Positions 1 to 11,282 of a stretch of 64,000 nucleotides of DNA are shown here, one piece after another. The DNA is from Mesostigma viride. Taxonomy: Eukaryota > Streptophyta > Mesostigmatophyceae > Mesostigmatales > Mesostigmataceae. A model generated the notes under the pieces. That model was given only the letters and a program-made list of their open reading frames with translations, did not search any database and was not told the origin of the DNA. Position numbers and translations under genes: made by a program. Where the stretch lies: the NCBI GenBank assembly GCA_009746045.1, contig RPFO01000085.1:364181-428180 (forward strand). The letters are read 5' to 3'. How positions within the stretch are numbered: position 1 is the first letter of the stretch; every line of letters begins with the position of its first letter.

Positions 1-2150
1 TGGGGCCAGCCGGGCGGCACGAGTCAGACCGCAGCCACCCATCCGTGCAGGCAGGGAGGCAATGCGAATAGCATGTGGCGGGAGGTCGGGGCCCGGGACC
101 AGCTGCGCCAAGGCCGACTGGATGCGTTCGTCGTGGCCCTCGGCGGCCAGCCGGACCTGAGCCGGAAGAGCGCCCCGGAGCCAGTGAACGACGCGAGGGT
201 GAGCGCAAAACCACAGAAGCAGACCCTTGGTCTGCGAATCATGAAGGCGCGCAATCAAGGGCAGTACCTCAGTGCGTGCCTCGAGGGCGGCCCGCAGAGC
301 ATCGATGACAAACGCGGGGTCGCCAACCGGAACGCCGAGGACATCCAACCCATGGAGGCGCTCGTCCCGGCCCAAGAGCTGGGGCGGAAAGCCGGAGCAA
401 TCACCTTGGGGCGAGTACACCGCGCACTTGGCCAGGGTCAACTGGAGGTTGATGTCGGCCACCGCGGTCTGCAGTGCCAGCAGAGCCGCGGTGGTGTCCG
501 GCACAGGGCCCAGAAGGTAGATATCATCCAAGTAGGCCTGAATAGCGACCGCCGGGTGGGCAGCATGGACCGCTTGGAGGCAACCCTGGAGGGGGGCGGC
601 AAAGTACAGGGGTCCCAGGGGGTCCCCTTGCTGGGTGCCCGACCGCGACAGCAGGCCGCCGCGAGTGCCGTCCTCCATGATGTGAACCAGTTGGCCGGGC
701 TGGCCGTAGCACACGGCTGTCCAAGCGTACAAGTCCTCGAAGGACTCCATGACGGCCGCAAACATGCTGGCGCGGGACAGACTGTTGAACGCGTTGTGGC
801 AGTCGACCTTGACGACAGCGTGGGTGGGGTGGGCCTCGAGGTAGGCCTGCACCGAATGGATGAGGATATCCGCCCCGCCTGGAGTCGTCACCCCCAGCTG
901 GGCCGCCACCGAGGTCTCACCCGCTGCGAGGGGCGGGCAGAAAAAGGCACGGAGCTCGGGCGCCTTTTGGCGGCAGATCACTTTGCCCACGAGCTTGCGG
1001 AGCACCTCACCGCAGGCGATCGGGCGCACCTTGCCCTCGGGGGGGGCAAGACACCCTTGAGCAGAGCGAGGAGGCGAGCGCCCGCTAACCACTCGCGCGC
1101 AGCGGGAGGAACGCGACCAGCCGCCAGGTCAATGAGGGTGTCAAAGAGAATGTCCTCGCCCCCATGCCCCACCAGGACCTCCAAGTGCTCGTAGCGCCAG
1201 CCCGACGGCCCGGTAGAGGAAGCCCGCGGGACCGCACGCATCACCTCCAGGAAGCAGTCGCGGTCCAGCCGGAGGGGGGCCGGCAGGGGGTCCGGCACGG
1301 GCAGCTGGAATCCGGGCTCCGCAGGGTGAAGAGCCTCCAAGGCCGCCAGGGTAGCCGCATTGGCGGGGGCCAGCTTGGCCATTTCCAAGCGGGTCATGGC
1401 CCGGCTGAGCTGCCCCTCGCGGACGAGGCGGATGACGTCGGCGGCCACCCGCTCGAAGTTGACCTCCCCCGACAGCCGGGCCGTGCGCGGGGGCGGCACG
1501 CCAAACAGCCCCTCCCAGTCCCCCTGCAGAAAGCGTCGGCAACGGGCAATAACCGCACCCTGGAGGCCGCGCACACCACGCCCGAGAGGGGTGAGGAGCA
1601 GGCGGGGGGTCACCATGTGCAGTTTAAAGCCCAGCGGGTCGTCCGGAGCGGCGTGCATGCGCCGGAGAGAAACGATTGCACATTGCGCGAAAAGGCTACG
1701 CGCGCGGTGGGGGAGGTCGGTCAGGGTAGACGTCGGGTTGATGGCGCATGCATCCCAGGGAACCGTGTCAAGCCAACGCCAACTGGCCGAGTAGTCGGGC
1801 GGCGGGGGCTGGGAGCCGGTGGGAGCCGAGGCGGGAGGGGGGAGGGGGCCGGGACTGCTGGCCGGTTGAGGGGCCGTTGAGCAACACAGGCGCGCGCGTG
1901 CTGAGCGCGCCCGTGAATGGAGTACACCCGCTGGCAGTGAGCTTCCGGGCACCGGTAACAGCTCATGGCCTGCAGATCCGCCGCGCCGAGATCGGGGTGC
2001 ACAGCGCGAAGGTGCTGGCAGAGGAGGTTACGGTTGTGGAACACACCAGCACACGGGGACCCCGTGGGAAGCAGCACGGCACACCGGTGAAGGCCGTCGG
2101 CGGGCGCTGAGTGGCGGGGAGCGGCGCCAGCAAAGGCAGGACGTGGGGCC
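1..2150 (-). mobile_element. LINE (non-LTR retrotransposon), 5' part, runs off the window
   Basis: The minus strand encodes the N-terminal part of a single-ORF LINE. The first part (about 2077-1870) holds C2H2-like fingers with Cys and His pairs. Then comes a Pro-rich linker, and from about 1850 an RT-type domain with a GPSGWRYEHL block. The catalytic YLDD motif lies at 534-523. The coding potential uses three frames; one change falls at a run of G near 1036-1043, so a run-length miscall or real decay are both possible. The 5' end meets a (TA)n tract at about 2150. The 3' half lies beyond the window start, but the related copy at 30925-31925 shows a CCHC knuckle and a restriction-like endonuclease, as in the R2/R4/NeSL group. 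Clade assignment is inference. Confidence 0.85.
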
Positions 2151-2159
2151 TGCGTATAT

Positions 2160-2285
2160 ATATATTAAAAATATAATTACTTACAGCAGAGTGAAATCAC
2201 TCAAACCAAAGCAAACGCCCAGCTATAAACCTATATACAGAGCCATGTCAAAGCTCTATACTACGATAAGACCAATGGAAACGCC
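2160..2285 (-). mobile_element. LINE 3' end, severely 5'-truncated copy
   Basis: These bases match the 3' untranslated end of the LINE copy at 30925-31057 almost base for base, including the TTAAAAATATAATTACTTAC terminus. The fragment is on the minus strand and only about 125 bp long, as expected from early stop of target-primed reverse transcription. It sits directly against TATATATA on its 3' side. Confidence 0.85.
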
Positions 2286-2303
2286 TGCGCGTATATATAT
2301 AGT

Positions 2304-2512
2304 GGGCCATGGCTGACATCATGCTCCGCCGTACGCGGGCCGATTTTGCGGTGCAGCAGGGCTATTAGGTTCCTCCCGTTAGGCGTTTCCATTGGTCTTA
2401 TCGTAGTATAGAGCTTTGACATGGCTCTGTACATAGGTTTATAGCTGGGCGTTTGCTTTGGTTTGAGTGATTTCACTCTGCTGTAAGTAATTATATTTTT
2501 AAATATATATAG
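2304..2512 (+). mobile_element. LINE 3' end, second truncated copy, inverted
   Basis: This is the same LINE 3' end in the opposite orientation. It includes the last codons of the ORF, the stop, and the full 3' untranslated region ending in TTTTTAAATATATATAG. It lies 20 bp from the previous fragment, with TATATATA on both outer sides, so the two form a small head-to-head pair inside a TA repeat. Confidence 0.85.
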
Positions 2513-2519
2513 TGGGGGC

Positions 2520-4422
2520 TCCGCGTGTGACCAAGTATGGCATTCATAGCGCCGGATTCGGGCCGCGGTGCCCACACCCCTGTAACTAGGACCTAGATAG
2601 CTTATACCATCCATTCCATCCCATGTTCCCCTCCCACTGAGGACTTATGCTCACGTGACGCAGTCACGTGTCTATTAATTAATTAATTAATTCATGCGGA
2701 AACCCTGGAAACCGGCATACATATTATTACGTCAAGACTCGGGTCTGCTGCGGCACCATACTTGGTATTTCCATGGTGTTTCGACTTCTTAACACATGTT
2801 TATTCATTCCGAACGCCCGGACTCTCGGCTAAACCGAGATTTGTGCAGACTTTTATTGGGTAGCTCCGGGCATGATGGTGCCTGCAATTAGCGTAAGGCG
2901 TGACCGTGGCTATTGCTACGGCACGCTGTATTTTCCTAGAAATGGCCTCTGCCACCGGCTCAATAGTGCTTGCAGGCGTAAGTATATCGTGTTTCTACCT
3001 AGTTTCTGCCAGTTTTCCACTTATTTCTACCGACCTCTGCCCAGCCTCTCTAAGACCGCCATCCTACTCTACGTTGCTTGCATGTCAGCCATAGCAGGTT
3101 GCAGTTGTGCAGTATTTAGGTGCTGTACACGTCGTCAAGCCGTGCATATATCGTGAGGATTGGATGTTGATGGTTTATACTGCGTTGATTGTGCAAGAAG
3201 ATCACCTAGGTGCCCATAATCATGGTGTATAATCATGTGTTGTTAGCATCTTGCCACCATTTGCTAGCATGCATTCCAGCGTCATCTTTGCCTGCATGTA
3301 AGCTCATGGATCACTCAATTAATCCAAGCCTTGCATTACACGTGCCTCTTTCTTTCAGTATTGCACGCGTTATGGAATGACAACCCAGCACCTCCGTTCC
3401 CACGAGGCATGTGCTCAACACGTTGTGAGAGTGGATGATGCTTTGGCTATGGCTGCCTGATTCAGTCATATTAGGTCATCCAGTCATGATGTTTGATGCA
3501 TGTCTGATGCTGTATAACTTACACAACAGCTATTTTCAACGTTTTGACCCTCCAAGCTCACTATGGCCCCGTTTATGGGGCTCGTGTCGTTGCGTCATGT
3601 TGTGAAGGGCTCTCATTTTTCCCACTGCGTTGTACTGCGTTGTGTTTGTGATGCTAATGAAAAATAGCTCCAGTGGCCCAATGGGCCTGATGTTTTGTTC
3701 CACAAAGCCTGCATATGTTGCCCATGGCTCGTGCAAGAAGCCAGATTTTTTTCATGAACCATTTGTGAATAAGCACATGACTTGTGACCTAGGGTCAACC
3801 AATCGCGGTCATGGTCAGACCCCCCTGTATTCAAACCAGTGTATCTCTCTAATGAATAAGCATTTTGTAGGTCTGAGTAGCTCAAAAAATCCTTTGATTT
3901 ATGGGCTTTCAGGAAAGTATATACATGACCATGAAAAAAAATTTTCCTTAGGTGCTATACGCGTTCTAAAAAAAGCTTACAACGCGATATATCGCGTTCT
4001 AATTAAAAAAACACGGGTTAATAATTCTAGGCTAAACGGTCCAATTTATGCTAATGACATGAATCTCGTGAAAACCGGCCCAACACCGGCTCAACTGAAT
4101 CTCGTGAAAAACGGCTCCGGACTCGGCCCAACTCTGGCTTAACAGTTTGTCCCGTGAAGCTTGGGCAGTGGGGCTTAAGATCAGCCAAAAAAGGTCATGT
4201 CCTTTGGCTTCCCTCGCGGAGCACCCTCACCAACCCTCGACGTCGTGTTGGATGACAGCCCCGCCTCTGATGAGCCCCTCTTATGAGCTGCTTCAGGTTC
4301 CATGGCACCTGGCTCCCATAAATGCGTGGGTACTTGTGGTGCATTGGCAACCCACCAGGGAGGTCCCTACATATAATGGATGCTCCGGCTGGGTGTGCGA
4401 CACCAGCTACACAGGTTTCTAG
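2520..4422. other. Gene-poor DNA, no gene recognised
   Basis: I see no coding region that I can support in these 1.9 kb. Longer open frames, such as one at 3630-4142, have no recognisable domain and lie in AT-rich sequence. A TTAATTAATTAATTAA run lies near 2676, and there is a local direct repeat of AATCTCGTGAAAA near 4062 and 4098. The stretch is probably host intergenic DNA. Confidence 0.5.
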
Positions 4423-5298
4423 CTAGTTGTGGCGCAGCAGCAGTTCCAGGACAGACGCATACCCATATTGTTCCAGCAATGCCAAGTGAGTCTGAAACAG
4501 CCACGCCACCCCCTCCGTGATGTTACCCACAACTGGCAAGTGCTGCAGCTGTGTGTGGGGTTTTGCCGCGTGTTCCTGGACAGCGCGTGCCACATCAGCT
4601 TGGGTCAGAGAAAGCTTCTGAGAAAAACAGGTGACGTTGAGCATCTCACTGAGGGTATGCTGGGTATTGCTAAGGAGATCCTCGTACCGGAAAACAAAGT
4701 GACGGGCACCGTCCCTGTTCGTACTGGCGCGTTTGGCCCAGTAATCGAAAAAGCTAGCCCAATCCCTTGCACAATCCGTAAAATCCATAACCGGTTTGCC
4801 TGGCCAACGATACGCGAGGTATGCTTGGTACGCGCCACAGTTATCGACCGGGTTTCTAATGGTATGAAGATAAAACGTAGGCTTGTGTCTGGTGTTTTCG
4901 TAAGAGTCCCTGGACTCATTTAAGAACGGATAGTGTTGCTTTATCAGCACAGGGTCGTCCACGCCAGCCCGACGTTCACCCGACTTGCAATCTGCGCAGT
5001 CGGTCCCCCATGTCCCGTATATAGGGTTCTGAGATGCGCCAGGCCCGTGGTGAACTGTTTCTGTAATAATTCGTGAGGCACTCACGAAGAGTTGCCGGGT
5101 CCACGAGTTACCGGACCTAGGAACAGTCGCAAGCACCACGACCACGGGTGCGTCCTTCGGACAAGACCCATGTACCGACAGAAAGCACGCGGAATAAAGG
5201 CAAAATATGCTGACCAGGAGTATCGGCGCATGTGGTACTGGATGCCGCAAATTACATGCTTGTTTCCGCACGCGGCATTGACTTCTTGCTTCCGACAT
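4423..5298 (-). CDS. Sulfotransferase, type II membrane protein
   Basis: Predicted to move a sulfo group from PAPS to a sugar or other acceptor in the Golgi lumen. The chosen ATG (5298) gives 291 residues; the frame is open further upstream but lacks an ATG there. Residues about 25-43 form one hydrophobic segment, a signal anchor. The 5'-phosphosulfate-binding loop is TVPRSGNSW (about residues 58-66). The 3'-phosphate-binding region is seen in the later YLHTIRNPVDNCG segment. FRYEDLL near residue 220 is also typical of the fold. The acceptor cannot be read from the sequence. It stands alone in gene-poor DNA and looks like a host gene. No intron is seen. Confidence 0.8.
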   Translation of the reverse strand: MSEARSQCRVRKQACNLRHPVPHAPILLVSIFCLYSACFLSVHGSCPKDAPVVVVLATVPRSGNSWTRQLFVSASRIITETVHHGPGASQNPIYGTWGTDCADCKSGERRAGVDDPVLIKQHYPFLNESRDSYENTRHKPTFYLHTIRNPVDNCGAYQAYLAYRWPGKPVMDFTDCARDWASFFDYWAKRASTNRDGARHFVFRYEDLLSNTQHTLSEMLNVTCFSQKLSLTQADVARAVQEHAAKPHTQLQHLPVVGNITEGVAWLFQTHLALLEQYGYASVLELLLRHN

Positions 5299-6060
5299 CC
5301 GCCTGGCTATTACTTTTCCTGGTATTGATTCCGAGTCTGTATAATTCTTCGCATCAACATATTGTCTCCTTGATATATAATACAAGTTTTGCGGGCTTCG
5401 CCCGCGACATTATTTTTGTCCCCGGCCAGAGAGCCCCGGCTATGGAGATGTGAGTAACCACGTACCGCCGCCGAGGGCCAGGTGGCCTAGCCTCGCCAAG
5501 GAGCGCGCGCTAGCTTTAGGGTTTCGACCACGAGATTCATGGAGATTGGCAAAAGGGTGCATAAAAAGTTAAAAACACCCGAAAAGAGACGGCCTAGGTA
5601 GCCCCGGTATTTCAGGATCAGATTTACGTTGAAGTGTGCCTTGGCTCCTGAAGTCTACGCAAACCATTTCTGTTGAAGTTTCACAGTATGTACATCGCTA
5701 CAAAGGGACCAATTGCGCAACCGCGCAGTGGACGGAGCTCGCGAACTACTTGCGGAGTTCAAGCTCCAGATTGACTGCTACCCCTGCACGGGAGCGCGAT
5801 GCGCGCGGGGATGAGTGACCTCGCCAACCCCGCAGACAGCAGGGGAAAATCGCTTACAGGCGGTGGAGCAGAGGAAAATCCACGTGTGAGCTTCCTGCGC
5901 GTTTGTAACGGGATTTTGTAAATGGAAAGTTTGGTCCAACAGCATATTTAATAAGGTTAATTAAGGGGACTCGCACGTCCAAAAGCCTGAAAAACTGACT
6001 TTAATGAATATCAGTTCCAATGCACTTGGGAACCATCTAGCCGTGATGATTGAGTACCAT
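5299..6060. other. Non-coding stretch
   Basis: No supported gene. The start of this stretch is the 5' flank of the sulfotransferase gene. The rest is AT-rich with no domain-bearing frame. Confidence 0.45.
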
Positions 6061-6061
6061 A

Positions 6062-6160
6062 AATATGATGTTTGGACATTCATGCCACCACTTGTTGGGG
6101 GTACTACCCCCAACCACGCACCGGTGGCGAGCTAAAAATAGAAAAAGACGCTATTTATGA
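6062..6160 (+). repeat. Left member of a 4-kb-spaced inverted repeat
   Basis: About 87 bp here (6067-6152) match the reverse complement of 10100-10186 at roughly 85% by eye. A perfect small hairpin, TTGGGGGTACTACCCCCAA, lies inside both. The pair may be the ends of one 4.1-kb DNA element or two copies of the same MITE in opposite orientation. Confidence 0.6.
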
Positions 6161-7768
6161 GATATTTTGCCCAAGACAAACCACTTATCCAAATGACCTG
6201 CCCATACATTCCTGCAAAGTTCCCCCACTTCCAGTAAAAATTCTGGGCTATTCGGCACATGGTCAAAATAATCACATTTGTTTGAGTTATTAATTTCCCC
6301 GCAAAATGGGTACTTTTTTGAGCCAAAAAAAAAATCAAATCATCAACACATCGAATGGGGTCATCCATACATGCGAAATTCCACCGAGTGGGGGGAAACA
6401 CAACCCCAAAGTTTGAGTTCATTCTGACAAGCGCAGCTCAAGTTATTGATTTTCCTGTGATGCCACCTGGGTAGACGCTAAAAGAGGATTGAGCTAGTGC
6501 TGAGCCAAAATGACATCTATTTTGCTACCCTAGACCGGACACCCAAAAACATGCCCACTTTGATCACGGAGTGTGGGGAGGATGTCCGGCCGGAGCGTCA
6601 TACGCCCCACCCCTCCATCGGCACAGCCAGCCTTGTGAGTCTACCCTTCTTAATTAACAACAAGGCTGGTAGGACGACACGCCTGAGCAGCATATGGAAT
6701 GCCTATCTCAGGCTAATAATGTGTGATTTTGTGCCAACAACCAAGTTGTTCCACCCAACAACACATTAAAAACCCTCTTCCAAAATGCCCAACAAGCCGG
6801 ACACGTGGAGGACCACACACGCAGTATATAAAGAGAAAATAAGCTGACTTTTTATCCAGCCAACCTGTGGCTAGCTGCTCTGGTTAGCATGACAAAAGGC
6901 TATCATTTACTCAGTGGGAAAGGTGAAGAGACCATTGGAACAACCTACCTGACGCATGTGCCACCAAAGCATTGTGTCCCGCAAAATGCACACTGCCTCC
7001 TTTCTAACAAGCGCGAGCCACTTTCTTTAGGAGACATGTGCCAGCTCGTCAGTGTCTGGGGAAAATGATGCCGCTGCTTAGGAAGACCGCGTGAATTTCC
7101 TCGAACACAACTGTCTATTAAGCAAAAGAAATTTCAGAGAAGCATGGAAATAAAAGCATGACACCTTCCCGACAGGTTGCGGGCCACGCGCTGCAGAAAG
7201 CCAGCCACGTCACAGACGAACTTGCTAAAAGACATCCAGGAATCCAGCGATGCAGCGCCAGGACCCGCAACTTCATGGCAGCATCTGGCCGGAAAGAAGG
7301 CAAAAAGCTTATTCTCAACGAGCTAAGAAAGCAGGAAAACGCTAGACAAGAACGTACCATAACGGGCATCTATTCATGCCCAGGCGCACAAGAAAGGCCA
7401 CCCTTTCATGGAGAGGTTGGGCGCGCATCGCGAAGGCCTAATGTTATCTTACCGCAAAGTGACGGGAGAGGTAAAGATAACAGCGGGAATTTTTACGGCT
7501 TTAGAAACGTCATTAAACTAGCTTTCCTTACGACCATCAAAACTGGCAACAATCGACAATCACACCGGTCGGCAGGCATCCATTATACTTTATTCATCCG
7601 GACAGAAATTCAGGCCGGACCCCCCCTGCCGATGGCAAAGAAAAAAAGCCCGCGACATTATAGATCGCAACCATCCCACCATAAATTAGAATCAGTAACT
7701 AATTTTCTCCAACAATCGAGCATTTTTTCTGCTTTCCGCGGGCCAGATTTTTTGTCACGTTTCGTCTA
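6161..7768. other. Non-coding stretch between repeats
   Basis: AT-rich DNA. An open frame at 7158-7769 has no recognisable domain and an irregular composition, so I do not call it a gene. The first 300 bp may still belong to the repeat that begins at 6062. Confidence 0.4.
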
Positions 7769-8507
7769 AAAGCAGTCGCCATGGCCACTTCCGCAAGGGG
7801 TGCGCGCACCGTGCACCCACTTTTCACGGTGCGGAGGGTACCGCGGAATTTTTTTGGCGCGGAAAATATTCGCCGCGCCGAGTCCCCTTAAGGGTTCTAC
7901 ATGTTTCACCGTGTTGGTTTGTGCAGATGGCTTTTGGCAGTTGCGAATAGCGCCTGAGGATTGTCATAAAACTGCTTTTGCTACCCCTTTTGGCCATTAC
8001 CAGTTTAGAGTAGCTGCTACGGGATTATGTAATTCCCCTGCTTCCTTTCAGATGCTAATGAATGAAGTTCTTAGGCCTGTTATGGGAAATTCTCACCTTC
8101 CCCAGGTGTCCTCTGATTTAAAAGAATATCCTTCCTTCTCCTCTATTTCTTCAGCTGAGCACGATCGTTCCTGTGCCCAGCAGGCTTATTTAGATGATAT
8201 TCTTATTTGTTCTCCAGATTTTGAAACACACCTCCGTGATTTAAGCATGTCCGCCCAGGTCGTGAAGGGAGGAGCATCGCCGGCCAGGCCAGCAGGGGCT
8301 GGCTTGGCGGCAATGTCCTTCACCACCCATGGGCGGTGAGGCCTGCGGTGTTCTGCAGAACCTCGATAGCGATGGCATTGTCCTGAAGGGGACGGTCCCG
8401 GCGCGAATATTTTGGCGCCGAAAAATTCGCGGTACCCGTCCGTACCGTGAAAAAGTGGTGCACGGGGCGCGCACCCCTACCGGAGCTGGCCATGGCGACG
8501 TGCTTTC
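7769..8507. mobile_element. Inverted-repeat element carrying a retroelement fossil
   Basis: The two ends, 7769-7889 and 8386-8507, are imperfect inverted repeats of about 120 bp; both contain GCCATGGCCA-like, GCGCGCACC and GGCGCG words. The 500 bp between them hold a piece of Ty3/Gypsy reverse transcriptase. This looks like a non-autonomous DNA element that captured, or was invaded by, an LTR-retrotransposon fragment. Its exact ends and target duplication are not certain. Confidence 0.6.
7894..8247 (+). mobile_element. Ty3/Gypsy reverse transcriptase fossil
   Basis: A short stretch of coding potential shows the fingers/palm region of a Ty3/Gypsy-type reverse transcriptase: DGFWQLRIAPE, then FGHYQFRVAATGLCNSPASF, and later YLDDILI. 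Only the polymerase core is present, with no gag, protease, integrase or LTRs nearby. It is a broken fragment lying between the arms of an inverted-repeat element. It is clearly not an active element. Confidence 0.85.
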
Positions 8508-10084
8508 AGGCAGAGTAGAAAAAGATAGCTCGCGGAATGCAGAGAAACTGAGCGAATCTTAAAGACGATGAGTAAATGATACTACTTCTTAGCGGAGTTC
8601 GCGTTTTTTGCAGTGTCGACGATTTTATTGATGACCATCGCCACGGGGGTCCAATCTGATGTTTTCGTCGAGAGGAATAAATTAGAATGCATGCTGGCGG
8701 CGGTGATTGTCAGGTTTTATGGGCTTTACCTAGCGTCAAGGATGCGTTAAAATCGTTATTGGTAAAGCTTTAAAAAATTTGCTGGGTTTCGGCAAGATTT
8801 CCGTCATGATCGGTAAGACACTCTCCAGGCTCGCGGGATGCGCGTCTTATTATTCCATGGAAGGTTGTTCTTTCTTGCGCCGCTGGGCGAAGGACAATTC
8901 CGGTAATGGTACGATCGTGTGATCATGAACGTGACCCTATGAATGTTTCGCTTCCTTTATGGGTTATCAACGCAAGTTTTCGGCTTCTTTCCGTGCAGTT
9001 AGCGCCAGGTATAATGCCATTCCGTGCTGCGCATCGCCAGATTCCTGGCACCTTTCAGTGGTTTTTATGTACGTTGCACGGCTGGGATGTGTCAAAGCGG
9101 GACCGTGGCATATCGTCAAGTTGTCAGGGATTTGCTGAGTGGTTTCTTGGAAGGAGATTGCTAACAGCACTCAGTTTTGTGTGAATATTGACGCGGCCTT
9201 TCTTAGCAGAGGCTTCATGGTGGTTAGAGGCTCACAAGCTTGAGTTTGTTTCTTGGCAAACAATTGCGCTGGAAAGAAAGGTGGCAGTGGTTTTTCTGAG
9301 GGGCATACTGCATGGGTGGAACTGCACGTAGGTAGGGGTTATCGTTGTCTTGTTGGCCTTTCTCCCACTAAAATGGGAGAGCCCTAATTCACATGCTAGC
9401 AAGGCAAGGTAACCATGGTAAGAAGCCTTGGCATGCAGCATGTATGATAATTCTGCTTTCTCTGTGGACTGTCTGTTGTTACCCTTGTTGGGCAATTAGT
9501 GTATATGGCTTTCTAGGGTGTGTTTGAGCTTGGTTTTGGGATGATGCCCACACCATAAACCTGGAATATGCTTTAGAAGTGTTGGCTAGGCATGTAGAGC
9601 TACCTGCCTCATTGTTGTGCACACACGCAACAGGTTGCCCGTGTCGAGGTAAGGCAAGGGCACATGACGTGCCCAGCCACCTCCTTGTACATTGTGGTCG
9701 AATTGGGCATGGTCAGGAGCCTTTTGGATGGCATAGGAAGTGTTAGTGTGCCTTAATACTCACTAATGCCTTCCTTAGCGTCTGCACAGGTGGCCAACTG
9801 CCAAAATTAATAACTGCTACAGCTGAGCTCAGAATGCCACCAAACTTTGACAGTGCCTTCTATGGTCATGACAGAATTTGACTTGTGCTTTTCAGGCCTA
9901 ATTGATGTGTTATGAGTGTGTATGGGGACGCCCCGCCTAAAAAAGCGTATTTTTGGCCCAAAAATTAATAACTCAAAGGGATGTGCTGATTTTGTTGATC
10001 CAATTAGGTAGAAACAATGTCCCATGACATTTTTATATGGGGTGTGCTTTTTTCATGCAACTGGTTCTCCCACTGTTCTGGGCA
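8508..10084. other. Non-coding stretch
   Basis: AT-rich DNA without a supported gene. Words such as ATTAATAACT recur near 9806 and 9963 and echo the DNA after 6280, so degraded copies of the flanking repeat may extend in here. Confidence 0.4.
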
Positions 10085-10200
10085 AGATGTGCCCCGGACA
10101 GCGTTTTTTTCTATTTTTAGCTCATAGCCGGTGTATTGCTGGGGGTAGTACCCCCAACAAGTGGTGGTATGCATGCCCAAACATCATGTATGTTTATGGT
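10085..10200 (-). repeat. Right member of the 4-kb-spaced inverted repeat
   Basis: Reverse complement of the repeat at 6062-6160, including the TTGGGGGTACTACCCCCAA hairpin and GAGCTAAAAATAGAAAAA. Confidence 0.6.
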
Positions 10201-10209
10201 CCCCAAACA

Positions 10210-10947
10210 TCATTCAGTGGTTGTCAGTTGCATTTCTGTAGTTATTAGGGGGGGTAAGTTTTTATATATTTCTATGGGACCCTCCCGGTCGATGTCGCGG
10301 AGCTGGGCGGTGATGGCGTCGGAGGTGGGGGTGGTGGCGGTGGAGGAGGCGAGGAGGGTGGAGGTGGCGGTGGAGATGGTGGAGAGGAGGGGAAGCTCGG
10401 CAGCCAGCGTGCCGCCCATGGCCGCCACATCTGCAGCGATGGGGGCCACGTGCTGCTCGAGAGGGCCTCCTTGAGGAGTGAGCGGATGGAGGATTCGGTT
10501 AAGGTGGTGGTGAGGGGCTTGGGGGGCCAAAGCTCCTCGTTGGAGCGGCCAAGGAGGGAGAAAAGGACACGTTGCTGAAGGTGGGGGCGGCGGCTTTGGA
10601 GGATGGGGTCGAAGGTGGAGGTGCGCCTCTGGTAAGCATCGGTGAGGCGGCCCTGATGGAAGAGTTGCTAAGTTGCACATCTCAAGAAGCGAGGCGTGCG
10701 ATCCCCAGAACACGCAGCTCAGGATCATGGCGGGGTTGAGCTGGTCAAAAAAGCCGGGCTGGCTGGCGTCAAAGTCGAACGCTTCCCAGCTCGGTTCGGC
10801 AGAGCGACTGCGCTTGGGCTCAGGCGACGCTGCGGGCAAGGTGAGCCCGGGGGGCTGGGCGACCACTAGAGCTTGGCTAGTGGCGCCGCTGCCTTCTGGG
10901 CCGATCGATGGGCGCAGCTGCAGCCGGAGCTGCAGACGTATTTTCAT
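10210..10947 (-). CDS. Unrecognised Pro/Ala-rich reading frame, probably degenerate
   Basis: GC-rich stretch with coding character on the minus strand: an acidic, Phe-rich block (WEAFDFDASQPGFFDQLNP) and, after a Pro-rich middle, a Ser/Thr/Ala-rich tail. The middle also reads well in another frame, so the frame may be broken. No domain is recognised. An ORF1-like protein of a transposon is possible, or a decayed host gene. The composition differs sharply from the AT-rich DNA to the left. Confidence 0.3.
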   Translation of the reverse strand: MKIRLQLRLQLRPSIGPEGSGATSQALVVAQPPGLTLPAASPEPKRSRSAEPSWEAFDFDASQPGFFDQLNPAMILSCVFWGSHASLLEMCNLATLPSGPPHRCLPEAHLHLRPHPPKPPPPPSATCPFLPPWPLQRGALAPQAPHHHLNRILHPLTPQGGPLEQHVAPIAADVAAMGGTLAAELPLLSTISTATSTLLASSTATTPTSDAITAQLRDIDREGPIEIYKNLPPLITTEMQLTTTE

Positions 10948-11282
10948 TGCCGAGCGCAGCCGCCAGGCTGCGTTGCGTCGAGGAGCGTTTGCTCGTCATA
11001 TATTGCGTAATAGCTTCGGAAAATTATATCAGCATGTGCGTTGCCGAGGGCATTCCCAAAAGGGTACTAGGGAAACCTGTCACGACCTACGTTCAGATGT
11101 TGCTGGACGACCTAGTGGTCCCAGCCCAGTTTGAGCACCGCATCCACTCTCTCTCCCGTCTTTGGACTGCCATGCAGGACAAGACGCGGTGGAAGAAGAT
11201 TGTCAAGGCTCACACGCCCGACCCTGTGGGCAAGCCCCCTCCCTCCAAGCGGAGGAGGCGTTTTGATGAGTGGTGTAGTTAG
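10908..11282 (+). CDS. Hypothetical 124-aa protein with basic C-terminus
   Basis: Starts with ATG at 10908. The centre is helical in character, and the C-terminus ends with KPPPSKRRRRFDEWCS, which could serve as a nuclear localisation signal. No family recognised. The 5' end overlaps the frame on the opposite strand, so at most one of the two is likely real over 10908-10947. May be the 3' part of a larger gene. Confidence 0.35.
   Translation: MGAAAAGAADVFSLPSAAARLRCVEERLLVIYCVIASENYISMCVAEGIPKRVLGKPVTTYVQMLLDDLVVPAQFEHRIHSLSRLWTAMQDKTRWKKIVKAHTPDPVGKPPPSKRRRRFDEWCS

Noticed and set aside
73-1194. Long open frame on the plus strand
   Set aside because: It is the antisense of the LINE reverse transcriptase, whose YLDD motif is read on the minus strand; GC-rich DNA leaves such frames open by chance.
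3630-4142. 170-codon open frame in AT-rich DNA
   Set aside because: No domain, irregular composition and local repeats; it looks like chance.
5299-5385. Longer N-terminus for the sulfotransferase
   Set aside because: The extension begins at a TTG and would place 29 extra polar residues before the signal anchor; the ATG at 5298 gives a normal type II protein.
7158-7769. 203-codon open frame
   Set aside because: No recognisable domain, and it runs into the inverted-repeat element.
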